Below are positions 12,847 to 24,861 of a stretch of DNA of 64,000 nt, in pieces (positions within the stretch are counted from its first letter, which is position 1; every line of letters starts with the position of its first letter). The translations under genes were made by a program, and so were the position numbers. The DNA lies in NCBI GenBank assembly GCA_035610835.1, contig CM069441.1:83003848-83067847 (forward strand). The letters are read 5' to 3'. The notes under the pieces were generated by a model that saw only the letters and a program-made list of their open reading frames with translations, was not told the origin of the DNA and did not search any database. The DNA is from Ophiura sarsii. Taxonomy: Eukaryota > Echinodermata > Ophiuroidea > Amphilepidida > Ophiuridae.

Positions 12847-13099
12847 TTAACACTTTCCACGCGGCAGGCGTCTGCAGACGACATCCCAAAATGTCACACC
12901 ATGTTTCAAAAATGTCTAAATTATTGTATTTCATTACCATATTCGGAATCACCATGAAAAATGCATTGAAATAAGTACAAAAATGCCTGATAAGCCTATA
13001 CTGGTTCACTAATTCTTGAGATACACTTTGAAAATTGAAAGTTTCTGAAAATATGTGTTTATAATGGTAAAACTATGAAAGCCGCGTGGAAAGTGTTAA
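12847..13099. mobile_element. TTAA-flanked MITE, copy 1
   Basis: Begins TTAA then CACTTTCCACGCGGC, and ends GCCGCGTGGAAAGTG then TTAA: a 15-bp perfect TIR with a TTAA target site, as in piggyBac-type elements. One sub-terminal end carries gcgtctgcagacgacat. Four related copies are at 13477, 25484, 43295 and 54252. Confidence 0.85.
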
Positions 13100-13476
13100 A
13101 TCAAGGCTTATTCATCAAGAGATATGCATTGCTCTCATGCAAGGTATTATGCTGTGAACCACACTATAGTAAAACTCTGGGCGAACGGCGAAAGATAGGT
13201 TTCCAGTCCTATTGCAGTATGTCAACATTTCCTTTGTATGTGAAGTCAACCCAAAAGATCCACCCTTTTGATTATAAATCGGGACACTTTTCTTTACAAC
13301 AAAATTGTATGATTTCTTTCAAGCGAAACAAATCGTGAATGAATGAGGTGATTGTGATTGTTATTTCAGATGATTCCGTCAAACGATTCGAAGCATCGCA
13401 TGGCTATATGCTGTGTTGGTGTGAGAAAAAATAATCCAAAAGTGTACAATTCACGCAAATCGAAAATTCGAAAGTC

Positions 13477-13750
13477 TTAACACTTTCCACGCAGCTATTA
13501 GTTCACCACTATATATATACCAAACACATCTTTCAGAAAACTTTCCCAAATGTCCAAGTCTATATACGTCTATCTCAACATACTCAAGGATTACTGAACC
13601 AATAGTAGGCATGTTTGTACTTATTTCAATGCATTTCACATGGTGATTCCAAATATGGTTATGAAATTTAACAATTTTGACATTTTTCCAACATTTTGTG
13701 ACATTTTGGATTGTCGTCTGCAGCCGCCTGCCGCGCGTGGAAAGCGTTAA
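13477..13750. mobile_element. TTAA-flanked MITE, copy 2 (opposite orientation)
   Basis: TTAA plus cactttccacgc at the left and gcgcgtggaaagcg plus TTAA at the right. The gtcgtctgcag-gcctgccgc block lies at the right end, so it is inverted relative to copy 1, 380 bp away. The body (ttactgaaccaata, ttcaatgcatttcacatgg) matches the other copies. Confidence 0.85.
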
Positions 13751-13768
13751 CTAAGAACGAATAATTAT

Positions 13769-14034
13769 ATGCATCATAACAACCAGAATGGGGATTCCAT
13801 TTCTGGGACAAGATTTGGGATACATGATTTTGTATACGTGATTAACTCATCATTGGCAGTCATATTCCATACCAAACTGATATTACACCTCGTTGTGCTC
13901 ATAGACAAAAGAGGAAGAGGATTTCCTTTAAACGACAGAAACCGGAATCTGTATGGTAAAAGTCTATCTTCCATTCCATCGGGGACCCACATAAATGATT
14001 CTTCTCGTTTTGTGTATTTACTTCGTTGATGCAA
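13769..14034. other. Frame open on both strands, no known domain
   Basis: An 86-codon frame is open on the plus strand (13769-14029) and another on the minus strand (13774-14034). Neither has a domain I recognise or clear splice sites. Probably fortuitous or an old element fragment; listed only because the double opening is long for AT-rich DNA. Confidence 0.2.
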
Positions 14035-14712
14035 AACAAACTGTATAACCTTTAATTGTTATTAACACATTTATTATACTTTGTGGTATAGAAGTACACC
14101 CAATTTCATGTTGCAATATTCTACCCTTCATGTGTTGCATACGGTACTATTTAACTGTATGTTACTACGTTGTTATTGTTTCTTGTTTCAATTCTGAAAA
14201 TTATAATGCAAAGAACTCTTATACCCATGATGTTTACGGTTGATCCGGGGTTAACATGTTAAAGCTATAGCTTTAATATCATTGAAGTTATTGAACCTGA
14301 TAACGCAACCAAAAGCTTCGAATTAAACCATTATTGGGTAAATAATATTGATTAAAACAGAACGAATGGTTTTGCAAGTTTTCATGTTATCAATGTACTG
14401 CTGAGAATGCCTTTGTATGTATAATTTAATTACATGTAGAAAACCATATCAATTGTTGTAATAATACAATATATGAGTAATTTGTAATAAATGTAACCCC
14501 TCAAAACTTAAAAGAACTTTGTTTTTATATCCCCATTTCCCCTGGGTCGTTCAACGAAGTATATACCATCTAGAAGAACTTGAAGAAGTTCTTGGCATCA
14601 AATTGTATATACATAAGAAGACTTATATTCGACATAAGAGGTGGTATACAGCTGCAGAAATAATATTTAGAAATCTGTCACAAAAGTTTTAATGTTTAGA
14701 ATTGCAAACACT

Positions 14713-14750
14713 TTTAGAATCTAAACATTTAAAAATGTTTAGATTCTAAA
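14713..14750. repeat. 38-bp perfect palindrome
   Basis: TTTAGAATCTAAACATTT is followed at once by its complement, with related taaacattc words to about 14845. Likely the core of a small fold-back element. Confidence 0.7.
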
Positions 14751-15052
14751 CACATTTAATATGACTACGTGTTTATCATGTGTATGGTTGTTGAAGGATC
14801 TAAACATTCAAGTTTCTCCACATTTATATGTGGCAGATTTCTAAACACTTTTTTTGCAAAAGACCAGATGATGTATTCATGACTTGATTATGGAGTGTCA
14901 ACTCCACAACAAAAGTATCATAATTGTACTCATCTTTCCAAAGTCAACATGCATGAACGTCCCCTTCATAGAGTTCATGTAAAATGCGAAATACAATCTA
15001 TAAATGACAAATGGCAATTTTTATATATTTTTTTATTTTTGTTTCTACTCAC

Positions 15053-16237
15053 CCTTTCATCTAAACTCTTGAGTATAGCAGGCTGCAACATGATCTGTGC
15101 CTGCGGTTCATCATCATCAAAATCATTGTGCAGATCATCTAACGGTAGGGAATGCCTGTTTGGACTCACTCTGGTCTTCAGTCTTCGAGATAAATAAGAA
15201 TCCACACCTAGACTGGCGTCATAACTAGATGCAACGTTAGGTTTACTACTATGTTTGGGCAGAGCAACGGGTAGCTTTTTAGGTCGCTTTAAGGAACTGT
15301 TTCGTCTAAGGGGCGGGGGTGCGGGTCTATGGGGTCGTGAATTGGGATCAAGGGATAGATGGCTGGATCTTGGCAACGATTTGGAGCGGGAATCGGGTTT
15401 GATTGGCGGTAAGCGATTAGGCGCATCTCGATTTATAGACGCCGACGATGTCGGTCGCCTTAAATGTGCAAAATCCGAAAATGAATATTCTAGTTCTGCT
15501 CCCGACGACGGTGATTCAGGTTCAACGTCGGTGGTGGCAGCCGAAGAACTCGGCGACGTCGGTCCCGTACTAATAGAATCCGACGTTTGAGATGAGGGCA
15601 CGGAGCTCATATTGCTCAGATTCATGCAGCTGGCTCGTAATTCCATCTCGATCTCCTTCTCAAATTGCACTAACATGGGGACGGGCATTCCCACTTTACC
15701 CCCTCGTCTCGCCACTTCGAGCAAACATAGAGTGACACTCTTGATGTTCTTTCGTAGCACCAAATCGTCAGTTTCAAAGAGTAACACATCTTTGATATTC
15801 AAGCAATGTCTACACCAGTGTATAAAGTTGCTAATATTATCTCTGGCAAGAAACGTCCCTTCTGCCGCATCAGGTTTATATCGGATCTCTGCGTGTCCGA
15901 CGTCCAGGTCATCCTCTGGATCTTCTCTCGATGCTAGCGTTTGTTTGTACTCCATGGCAGCACGCCGTACGTTATTAGCGTGCTGACAGAGTATACAACC
16001 GGTCTCTAACTTCTCAAAGAAGTTTTCCGATTTGATGTCGATGCTGTAGAGATTTTGTAACCAATCGGCGAGATCTTCCCTCATTGCGTACAGGTATTCG
16101 TCTTTAGTTCTGTACGGTCGTATGTCCTGCGCGCCGAACTGTTGCTGCCACCTGGTATCGTAAGGATCCTCAAATTCTGGCTCTTGGTGGAGGCTTTTCC
16201 TCCGAGTTCGTAGATTCTCCCCGATATTCTCCTCCAT
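15053..16237 (-). CDS. GAS2-like protein, first coding exon (CH domain, Ser/Pro linker)
   Basis: GAS2-family proteins link actin, through a calponin-homology (CH) domain, to microtubules, through a GAS2 (GAR) domain. This exon gives 395 residues from an ATG with a good context (AAAATGG) at 16237. Residues about 42-200 are the CH domain, with family landmarks YLYAMREDLADWLQNLY, GCILCQHANNV, FLARDNISNFIHWCR, ETDDLVLRKNIKSV and CLLEVARRGGKVG. Residues 205-375 are a Ser/Pro/Arg-rich linker with a basic patch. The last residues, LKSLDER, resemble the start of the GAS2 domain, and the exon then ends at a GTGAGT donor (15047-15052). The rest of the GAS2 domain should lie further left and is not visible in this window. 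Whether it is the GAS2L1, 2 or 3 type cannot be decided without the C-terminus. Readthrough past the donor reaches an intronic stop. Confidence 0.85.
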
Positions 16238-19068
16238 TTTTAAATAGCTTAGTTAGAGAAACGATATTAACATAAGCTTATTGACACACACATATACATT
16301 TATTCATATCTTCATAGCTACAATACAGTAGCTAACCGTGTAATCCTGTTCATATAATAGGACGCGTGCAGATTACACGTTCTGACTATTGGTACTGATT
16401 GAAGCAAAGCGAATATCAGAATGTCGCTTGGATCCAGCATGTACCATGTAGAGCCTCACCAGCAACAGTGGTATGACATCATGATGCCCTCACCAGGTGA
16501 CAGCACGGGTGAATTCATACACTCACCTTTCAAAATTTAGAAACATCAACAATTCAGTCTTTCAGACGTGATTGAGACATTATTTTGATGTCAAGTTTAC
16601 ATTGCCGAATTCTCGAACTTATTGCAATGAATTAAAGGCGTCGTGCTGCATAGTGCAGCTTGCACAATGTGCTTGTTGTACGTACGTACAGGTAAATAAA
16701 AAATTTACAAATCCACTGATGCACGCTTGGTTGGAGAGCAGGAACGCAGGTTAAAGAGCCCTATTCACTATCTGTATTGTTGCTGGCTAACCTTCACACA
16801 TATTTTCCGTCTATGTTGAAATTGAATAGGAAAAGGTGATTCCTGGTTGAATACTATAGTATGACTGGCCATCAGACTTTGTACTATCAATGCAACACGA
16901 GTTGCACAATAAACACAAAAGTGGTGAATGGGAGTGTAGCCAATACACTCAACACTGCACAACAAAACTCGGTCAAGTTGAGAAGCTAAAAATAAATAAA
17001 TTATTGCGGCTGCTGCTGCATTGCGCCATGCAGCGTGAATTGTGTGATAATTCGATAATTCAATCTGCAGATCTGTCGGGATCAGTATTAAAAATATCAA
17101 ACGATATTGTACGACGAGTAAGTTTTTCACCAATCCAATCAAAATAAATCCGCGTCTGCTGGTTTCAAAATGTTACCGCTTTTCAAGTTCAGTTCTCAGC
17201 GTGACGACAGTCTCTGGAACTTGGAAGACAATGACACCATTTAAAAATTAATTAGTCAAGTTGAAGTACAGGTGGCCAACATAGGTATGGTTTATATAGA
17301 TCCGTTTGCTCCTGTGCCTTATAGTTATGTGTTCCCCGTTGATTCCTTGTTGCACGCCAGCTACGTCAACAACGTGTTCAAGGAAGGAAAAGCCAGGAAA
17401 TTCAAGCATAACACATTTGCTCTTAAACTTTCAACATGAACTTTTTTGTCAGGTTGAGCAATTATATCTGGAGCTTGTTAAACTGTCACTCTGGTATACC
17501 TACAAATACATACAATTGCTTAGCACGTATAGACACCGTAGGCACGATAATAGGCTAATAATGTGGTTATGTTATGTTATAATAACAATTCGGTGTGCTG
17601 GTACTGGTAAGACCAGACTGCGTGCTGAACACTTCGATAATGAAGTTTGGTTAGCATGTCCTCAGGACTGGAAGGACAGTTACCCATTCGATAGATAGGC
17701 TGCTAGTGATATGGGCTCATGCATGGTGGTTGGTGGGACACGATAGGCTTCAATTCGGGCTAGCCTGTTTGTGCCGTCACTCAAGTCTCAGCAGTCAGTA
17801 GTCAATGAATCCACTTATCTCAATTAGTGTAAATGGGACGCATCCGATCCACTGTCTCTTTAAGATTGTGCACTCAGCTTAGTAAAGTTAGTTAGCCCAA
17901 TCAATCGGTGGATGGGAAAGGCTGGATCACTTGTATAAATAGCCTCTGGACCTGTCCAGACTCTCAGTTCGTCGTATTATGTCATAATTAAAAACGGATA
18001 ATTGACAGTTCAAATTGGGCGACACAATTTAAGTCCTTTGTCATCTGCTGGAAAATCCGACGATTAGTTTTGACTGTCACTGAAGTGCGACAAGACAAAA
18101 GTGCAGTTGTAGGCCTTCATTCACATAAATCCCTACACGTAGACGTGGTGCGGTATCACATCCTTAATTTAGAGCCAATACTTTCCGGGTTTTGTGATGT
18201 TTAGGAAACAGGAATAAGGAAGCACGGTTTAGTTAGATCATGGAATGGAAGACGAAGTAAGCAGGGCTAAGAGACTATGACCGTCGATCGTTGACCCCTC
18301 TGACCATAATTTGACCACTTAGGCCTATGATGACCAGCAATTTGACCAAAAATCCGGACCGATTCGGATGATTGTGAACGAGACGCCTCACTTGCTACAT
18401 ACAAAAGGTCCTTGTGTGTATAAGCTTGTTTTTTAAATGCCCAAAATCAAAGCAGTGTCGACTTTTGGGCATACCGTGTTCACACCACCAGTGGGGTGTG
18501 TTTCATACTGCCGGTTTCCTGTCAAAAGTCAACCAACCATATGTACACAAAAACATACATACTGCATGTAGTTCTCATTTTCATGAGTCATGACTTTAAC
18601 CATGGAAGTATCCTTTAACGCACCGGCCGGCGAATTGTTGAGCTGAATTGCTCGAACATCATAAATTTACACGATTTCCCGTTTTGACCTCCGCCCCGCG
18701 ACTACACCACACGGTCGCATGCGAATTTCATTAGCTTGTCAGCCGTCCGCATCACAAGAATCCCTGAATTAGATGCTACAATTTCACAGACAAAAGCAGT
18801 GATCTAGAACATGATACATTTGTCAACGATCCACATTGTGCAGACGACATAAATAGGGTTATCTGATGATGAATAGTTCTCGATGATTCACTTCTCCCTC
18901 AGACATTGCATAGCTCAGCTGGAGATGCATTTGAGGAATATGAAAAATATACACATAACATTCACAGGCAGGCACACATGAAACACAGCACACACACACG
19001 GGTAGCGGTTGCATTAAATGCTATGGCAAAGATATATGATTAGCTTTATATCAGCTTGCGGCTTTCGT
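16238..19068. other. Upstream region of the GAS2-like exon
   Basis: Holds the 5' UTR, an upstream intron or the promoter of the GAS2-like gene. I see no second exon with confidence, and no TATA box or initiator I can defend. The frames at 16572-17698 have no domain. The sequence is less repeat-rich than the rest of the left half. Confidence 0.4.
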
Positions 19069-19168
19069 NNNNNNNNNNNNNNNNNNNNNNNNNNNNNNNN
19101 NNNNNNNNNNNNNNNNNNNNNNNNNNNNNNNNNNNNNNNNNNNNNNNNNNNNNNNNNNNNNNNNNNNN
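19069..19168. other. Assembly gap (100 N)
   Basis: Exactly 100 N, the usual placeholder for a gap of unknown size. The sequence right after it (19169-19240) is a dispersed repeat, a likely reason for the break. Confidence 0.98.
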
Positions 19169-19240
19169 GTTCATCTTGAATTCTGAATTAAATTGAAATT
19201 AAGAAAAATCTTCAACACTACTTCGTGTCCCTTTAAGTTA
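19169..19240 (-). repeat. Dispersed repeat end (also at 27211-27290)
   Basis: The complement reads aaagggacacgaag...gaattcaagatgaac, and the same blocks lie on the plus strand at 27211-27290. It is truncated by the assembly gap, so the full element is unknown. Confidence 0.65.
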
Positions 19241-20550
19241 CATTCACAAATTACTACGAAGAAAATGTCAAAGTCGTGTTTTTTTTCAAAGAAAAACAAT
19301 TTTGTACCCTTCGATTAATATGCGGGTAATTGTTATTTTCTTTGGAAGTGGAAGAGAGTATTACCAATAAACTGAGAGGTGCGTGTTCTCTTTTTTTTGG
19401 GGGGGGGGGGGGGCGGGCGAAGCCACCCTATAATAGCATGTTATTGCAAAAACTTACACATTTAGGTCTTTCTAGACATAAGTGGGGGCTGCCATGTTTG
19501 TAGTCTTTTTAAACTACATGTACCTATGCAGTTTATTTTAACAGTCCTGCAGTCTGTGATGAGTCAAAGCTATACTTGTTAAGCCTTGATGATTCAATCA
19601 GAGAGATGTTATTAGACTCCCAACAGAGAGACATAATAGCTTATCTTGTTTGACTAAGGAGAAATCTCCCAATTGTTGTGGGGTTGTGTAATAAGTGGCG
19701 ATTTGTAGATGTCATATTCAGACGGTATACCCCCCCCCCCCCCCCCCCCCCCCCCCACCCTCCATGCACACAATCAACTTTATTGGTTTCCTGTACTATT
19801 TTTAGACTGCAGTGTTTTGATTTGTTTTTTGGTTTGAATTATGGAAAATACATACACCATTTCCCTGGTATTTTGGTATGCAACAGATGCTTCAGAAAAT
19901 GGTTACAAAACATGCTTCTTTCTCTTGGATCGCCCCCCATTCCATTCCATTCCATTTTTTTATTATCATAATAGATGGGTCTTTAGTTTTTGATCATAAA
20001 ATAATTATAGTGATGGTTCGTAAATTTCTGCATATACACATCCTCAAAAAGTGCAAATAATGTAATTTGTACTTTGTTTTGTTTTCGAACAATAGCTTTG
20101 TTGATATTCAGTCAATCTTCTCGCGCACTATCTCAAATCAAAGAGATTAGGGAATTCCTTTTGTATACCCACCACCAGATGTCTTCAATGAGACACTTAC
20201 ACAGTAGAGAATACAAATAGGGTATTCTAAAGCTTACCCGAGACTAGAAGTGTCTATACAATGTTATATGAGCAAACCGTATTATATTATTAGGCTAGCT
20301 AATAAGAGCATCTAATTGTGAGCACTGTGGAAATTGACAAATTTACGGAATTATGATTTTAAGTCCGTAAAAAATCATGTTGCGCTAGTTCCAGTAAAAT
20401 GCTACACAAATATCCATATTTCTTTTTATCTAATAACTTGCCATTTATTTCTCGGCCAAGAATCGAGTGCAGAACTATGTGACGTGACTCAAAATATTAC
20501 TTCCATGATGAATACAGGTGAATATAACATTTGCAAATCAACATTATACC

Positions 20551-20587
20551 AAGGAGTTATCATAGTATAATACTATAATAACTCCTT
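20551..20587. repeat. Short perfect hairpin next to a TIR element
   Basis: AAGGAGTTATCATAGTATA is followed by its near-complement, ending ATAACTCCTT. It ends 18 bp before the left end of the tRNA-bearing element. Confidence 0.7.
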
Positions 20588-21072
20588 GATTATACTAGGT
20601 AGCCTACCGTATAAAACCAGCATTTGGCACGTTTTTATCTGGTTTTTATCTCTGATATACAGGGCGCCATCTCGCAATCAAATCGTCTTTTAAAAGTTTA
20701 ATCTTAAAGGCACTTTCGAATCTCAAATGTTTGCCCTGGGCAAAAGTCATATGACTCGCTACATACCCGAGATCCGCGTATACATCATATAAATCCCATG
20801 ATGTAATGTTGATAGCTCGCGTACCGAAAGATTGGCTACAAACAGCAAAATGTACGAACAAAATTCATGTCTAGAAATGTTTCGAAAAGTCATTCTATTC
20901 ATTTGAATGAAACCACGATTATAATCTGAAACAACATTAAATCATTTATTGGGCGAGAACCCTATGTTAAATACATACAAAAATAGAAATATAAAGCATT
21001 TTAACTTCCTATTTATAGGATAGTGTTTAACTATCATTTGAATTTATGTCTGTTCAACTATTGTCATTCAGT

Positions 21073-21145
21073 GCTCCGATAGCGTAATCGGTAGGGCGTC
21101 AGATGTATAATCTGAAGACCGTGGGTTCGAATCCCACAGAGAATG
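21073..21145 (+). tRNA. tRNA-like, Lys-type body with TAT in anticodon position (probable pseudogene)
   Basis: A 73-nt match to the tRNA pattern: D arm region AATCGGTAGGGC, anticodon stem TCAGA/TCTGA with loop TGTATAA, and a perfect T arm GTGGG-TTCGAAT-CCCAC. The anticodon arm resembles tRNA-Lys, but the anticodon reads TAT (Ile) and position 33 is G instead of the universal T. The acceptor strands barely pair. A and B box-like sequences could still bind TFIIIC. Confidence 0.5.
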
Positions 21146-21967
21146 TTTTGTTTTTCCCGTTACTTATTATATTTGGTAAATTTAGAGATTATTTTAATAT
21201 CGTTCAATCATTATATTATTTTGATTCCAGATACTTTTCATTTTATTTAATAGAATGATATTCTTACAGATTCAATGAGGTTTTAATTTGAATGTACTAA
21301 TGTACTATCACTTCATGGGGGTGCATGTACATATACATGTATAGGTTTAATACATGCTTAGCGTTGCGTTTATTGAATTATTGCAATACCCCGCCCATTG
21401 TTACACCATGGTTATTCACGCAATAATCTATCAGGCCAATTGTTATTGAAAGAAGTCAGTCGTCGTTAAATCGATTCTTATTTCCCATCTGATCTGTTTG
21501 TAGTCAGAAGTCAAGGCATGAAAATACCGTCTATTTTGTTCGCCCCGGCCCGCCAGTAAAGCGAGATTTCAAGAAAACAAATATAAATTGGGTCAATTAC
21601 AACTCGCGATTATGACGGATTGCCTCCATCAATTGTGATCATCTTAGGCTCATTTTGAAGGGGAAGTCCTATTTATTTAGGACATTATTTCCGATTTCAC
21701 AAAAAACATGATTTTTGTTACTTTTTTGGAGTCGATAAAGATGCATTTTCAATGCGATCGTAAATATTATAATTTTGATGATTTTTAGACGTCGTAGCAA
21801 AAACTTTGTGCACAAGAAATGTTCCTAACGTATTACACTTAATCAAAAATATGTTAATTTGTAATACATTTTTGGACAGGGGTCAGGGCCACGACTTTTA
21901 TTCACCTACAGTAAAAATATACGCCATTTTCCAACCCACAGAGACTTAACCGTTTTTCTAACAAAAG

Positions 21968-22048
21968 GTATTCATCAGGATTCGAACCGAGGAGGGGAGA
22001 ATCCATTAGATTACTAGTCCATAGTCGTAACCGCTCGGCCATAACTAC
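21968..22048 (-). tRNA. tRNA-like, Ser-type body with AGT in anticodon position (probable pseudogene)
   Basis: About 81 nt with a long variable arm: GTGGCCGAG-like D region (ATGGCCGAGCGGTTA), anticodon loop CTAGTAA, variable arm ATTCTCCCCTCC, B box GGTTCGAATCC. The body follows tRNA-Ser, but the anticodon slot reads AGT, a Thr anticodon. T-stem and acceptor pairing are imperfect, so it is probably not functional. Confidence 0.5.
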
Positions 22049-22945
22049 TCAATGACGTGTTTATGTGTTCTCTACATAATGAACTAGTGTTAAACTATTA
22101 AGTATTCGACGACATGTTAGCCAAATTGAACCCAGTTTCTAAATTGTATTTTAAATGTGAAAACGGTGTCGCTGCAAGCTAGTTTTGGATTCAATGTAAA
22201 GAGCAATACATCGATGATCATAAAAGGTTATTAATTTAAAGCTTTTAATGAGACAGATGTCAGGGCCACAGGAAATATACCTTATTTTTTCAGTAATGAC
22301 AAAAACATCTTCTTCAGAAAATGGCATTTTCAAGAAGAAGCGTCCCTGCAAACATGACTTAAGCATATCAAAATAATGGATTAATATTTTATTGCTCCCT
22401 TTAGTAAAAATCCCCTAGTCACATGGCGTTGAACCACATTTAAATGCCTTGATGTTGGCATTGTATAAGGCTGACATTTTGGCATATTGAATTGCACACG
22501 ATCGACATCCTCTTTTCAAGGGAAAACTAAATTGCGTCGTATACAATAGACTCACTCAACCGTTGGCATCTGACTAGGGGGGGGGGGGGGGGGGGGGTAC
22601 CGCGCCATTTTGTCCCGAAGCAATGATCATGACGTCATATTTTGGTCGATTTTCTGAACCTTTGTATTGGATTTACGTGCAAAATATATGCCCTTGGCAT
22701 CATACTTTTCCGGGTGTGTGGGTGCACTTTAAATTTCAGATGTTCTAAAATGGACGGATATCTAACCAATTTATTTTTAAAAAACACGATCCACACACTC
22801 AGAATTGCAAAAAAAAGCATAAAACAAGTCCACTTTTGTGTGCCTTTTGAACAGAGTGGCGGCCAGGAATGTAGAATTTAACACAGTGCATTATTAAACC
22901 CATGACCCATGATATAAATACATTATTTGCAAAGATTTTTCTCAA

Positions 22946-23021
22946 TTAGCACGGTTAGTGTAGTGGATAGAACGTCGACATTGGGAGCGAAAGGTTGTGG
23001 GTTCGAGCACCATTAGGAGCA
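22946..23021 (+). tRNA. tRNA-like sequence, degenerate
   Basis: Has the D-region string TTAGTGTAGTGGATAG, AGGTT variable region and a B box GTGGGTTCGAGCACC. The anticodon stem hardly pairs; the loop position would read TGG (Pro-like). Probably a decayed tRNA inside the TIR element. Confidence 0.4.
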
Positions 23022-24198
23022 CTTTTTGTTTTATTTGCTTAGCCTGCCGGCATCATCTGTATGCTTGCCCACACGGACACCACTGCTGGCGCCATGGCGT
23101 TGACCGTATAAATTACGCCATTTTTTTCTCTCGAAAATAAGGAGTATAATCACATTACAAACACATTTTGTGCGAGAGAAACGCCCACATTTGGCAAAAA
23201 TGGCACAATAAAAATCCGTTCGTTATAAATAAATGGATATCACAATTATAGTCGTGGATCTCTGTTGGCCATGTCGTTGGCAATCGGAAATCACGGGTTC
23301 TATTTTCGAATATTCCTTGTTATCCTTTTATTTTTCTATTTTTTTAACTTGATGGTGGATTAATGTAACATCATTGTTATGTCAATTTTTATCAATTATA
23401 AAGGCCGCCCATGCGTTTATAGTTTTCTTTTTATTTATTTATCTATCATAAATGTCTCCTTGATTTATTTAACTTTGTATCTAAACAATTAAAATGCGTA
23501 AACAATTATATATTATTGCTCGATAAATAAGTGATTTAACTTGAGTTCAGTGTGATTAATGATAGCAAAACTTGTTGTAAAACCATTTTTCCTTTGCACA
23601 CTTTATAATACATTCAGAGATGTCACTTTAGCTTGTTGTATAGCTAGGTTCAATTAAAAGCAAGTTTGCGACCGGGTTTGCGACCTCTTTGATTTTAGGC
23701 TGGTAACACAATCCCACAGTGCATTTCGTTAAAACAGTGTGAATTATTTTTCAACGATACGTATCACGTAATAACCACGATCGTTTTCGCAAAAATATCG
23801 CAAAATGGCGCGGTACCCCATGCCCAACCCACCCTAGCATCTGACTGGAGCTACAAACATGACAAACAGATAATATGTTGGTACATGCACATGACCGTAC
23901 GCCTAAACATGGGAAATCAGAATATCGATTCGATGACGAAACGATCGACTCTATAATGGCACAATTGGCCTTTCCCAGATTATTTGTGTAACAATGGGGC
24001 TATAGGGTCTCAATAATTCAATTTACGCATCGCTGACCATGAAAAAGTAAAAGTTGAACTGCATTCAAATTATTGAATTTAGACAATCATCCAAATTAAA
24101 AGTATCTTGTCCGTGGATTCACAAATATTATGGGGAACGATAAACAAACCGAACTTAAAATTACTAAATATAATATGATACTAACGAAGACAAAAACA

Positions 24199-24272
24199 AA
24201 TTCTGGGTGGGATTCGAACCACCGGCCTTTCGATCATTAACCCAATACTCTACCGATTGAGCCAACGGCGCA
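24199..24272 (-). tRNA. tRNA-like, Asn-type body with AAT in anticodon position (probable pseudogene)
   Basis: The D arm GGCTCAATCGGTAGAGT and the 3' half CGAAAGG-CCGGTGGTTCGAA-CCCACC follow tRNA-Asn closely, with anticodon loop TTAATGA. The acceptor ends do not pair and the T loop has an extra base. It is the inverted-arm partner of the tRNA-like at 21073-21145; both arms share CAGTGC(T/G)CCG just before the D arm. Confidence 0.5.
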
Positions 24273-24861
24273 CTGTACTGTTGTTACAACATAAATAGAT
24301 TCAATTATCGTTTGTGAACACGATTACTATCCCATAAATTGGAAGTTAATAATGCTTTTAAAATTTATAGTTTTGTATGTTTTTAACATAGGGTTCTCGC
24401 TTAAAAATTGATTTGATGTTGCTTCAGATTGTAACTCTGGTTTCATTGAAACAAAGCGGAATGACTGTTAGAAACATTTCTAGACACGGATTTCGTTCAC
24501 ATTTGATGTTTGTAGCCACTCTTCAGTATTGCATCATGGGTTTTATCACACGTGTACGCGGATCTCGGGTATGTAGCGAGTCATATGACTTTTGCCCGGG
24601 GCAAACATTTGAGATTCGAAAGTGCCTTTAAGATTAAACTTTTAAAAGACGTTTTGATCGCGAGATGGCGCCCTGTATATCAGAGATAAAAACCAGATAA
24701 AAACGTGCCAAATGCTGGTTTTATACGGTATGTGTTTTGCTCACACGCTGGTAAATTGCAAGACTATAAAGACAGGAGAGTCCAACAGTTTGAAACTTTG
24801 ACCAAGACTTCTGATGTTCTTTTGTTTCGCACATCGGTCAACGATCTTTAATTATCGTTAT

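Larger units (their letters stand above)
20605..24730. mobile_element. 4.1 kb TIR element carrying four tRNA-like sequences
   Basis: Begins TA-CCGTATAAAACCAGCATT and ends with the complement then TA, consistent with TA target duplication. The inverted repeats are about 590 bp each (20605-21195 and 24140-24730). They are near-identical at the outer 200 bp and more diverged inward. Each arm contains an inward-facing tRNA-like sequence (21073-21145 plus, 24199-24272 minus). The centre has two more (21968-22048 minus, 22946-23021 plus) and a weaker one near 23255-23317. A G21 tract is at 22577-22597. There is no transposase frame, so mobility would depend on a source elsewhere. It could also be several smaller tRNA-bearing elements fused. 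Confidence 0.75.

Noticed and set aside
13769..14034. Possible missing GAS2-domain exon
   Set aside because: Minus-strand translation (KREESFMWVPDGMEDRLL) lacks the conserved GAS2 residues such as the VRVGGGW segment and the terminal cysteines.
15255..15986. Two plus-strand frames of 111 and 124 codons
   Set aside because: Antisense shadows of the GAS2-like exon, whose CH domain is clear on the minus strand.
23255..23317. Fifth tRNA-like sequence inside the TIR element
   Set aside because: The T loop is interrupted by tatttt and no stem holds; kept only as a remark, not as a feature.
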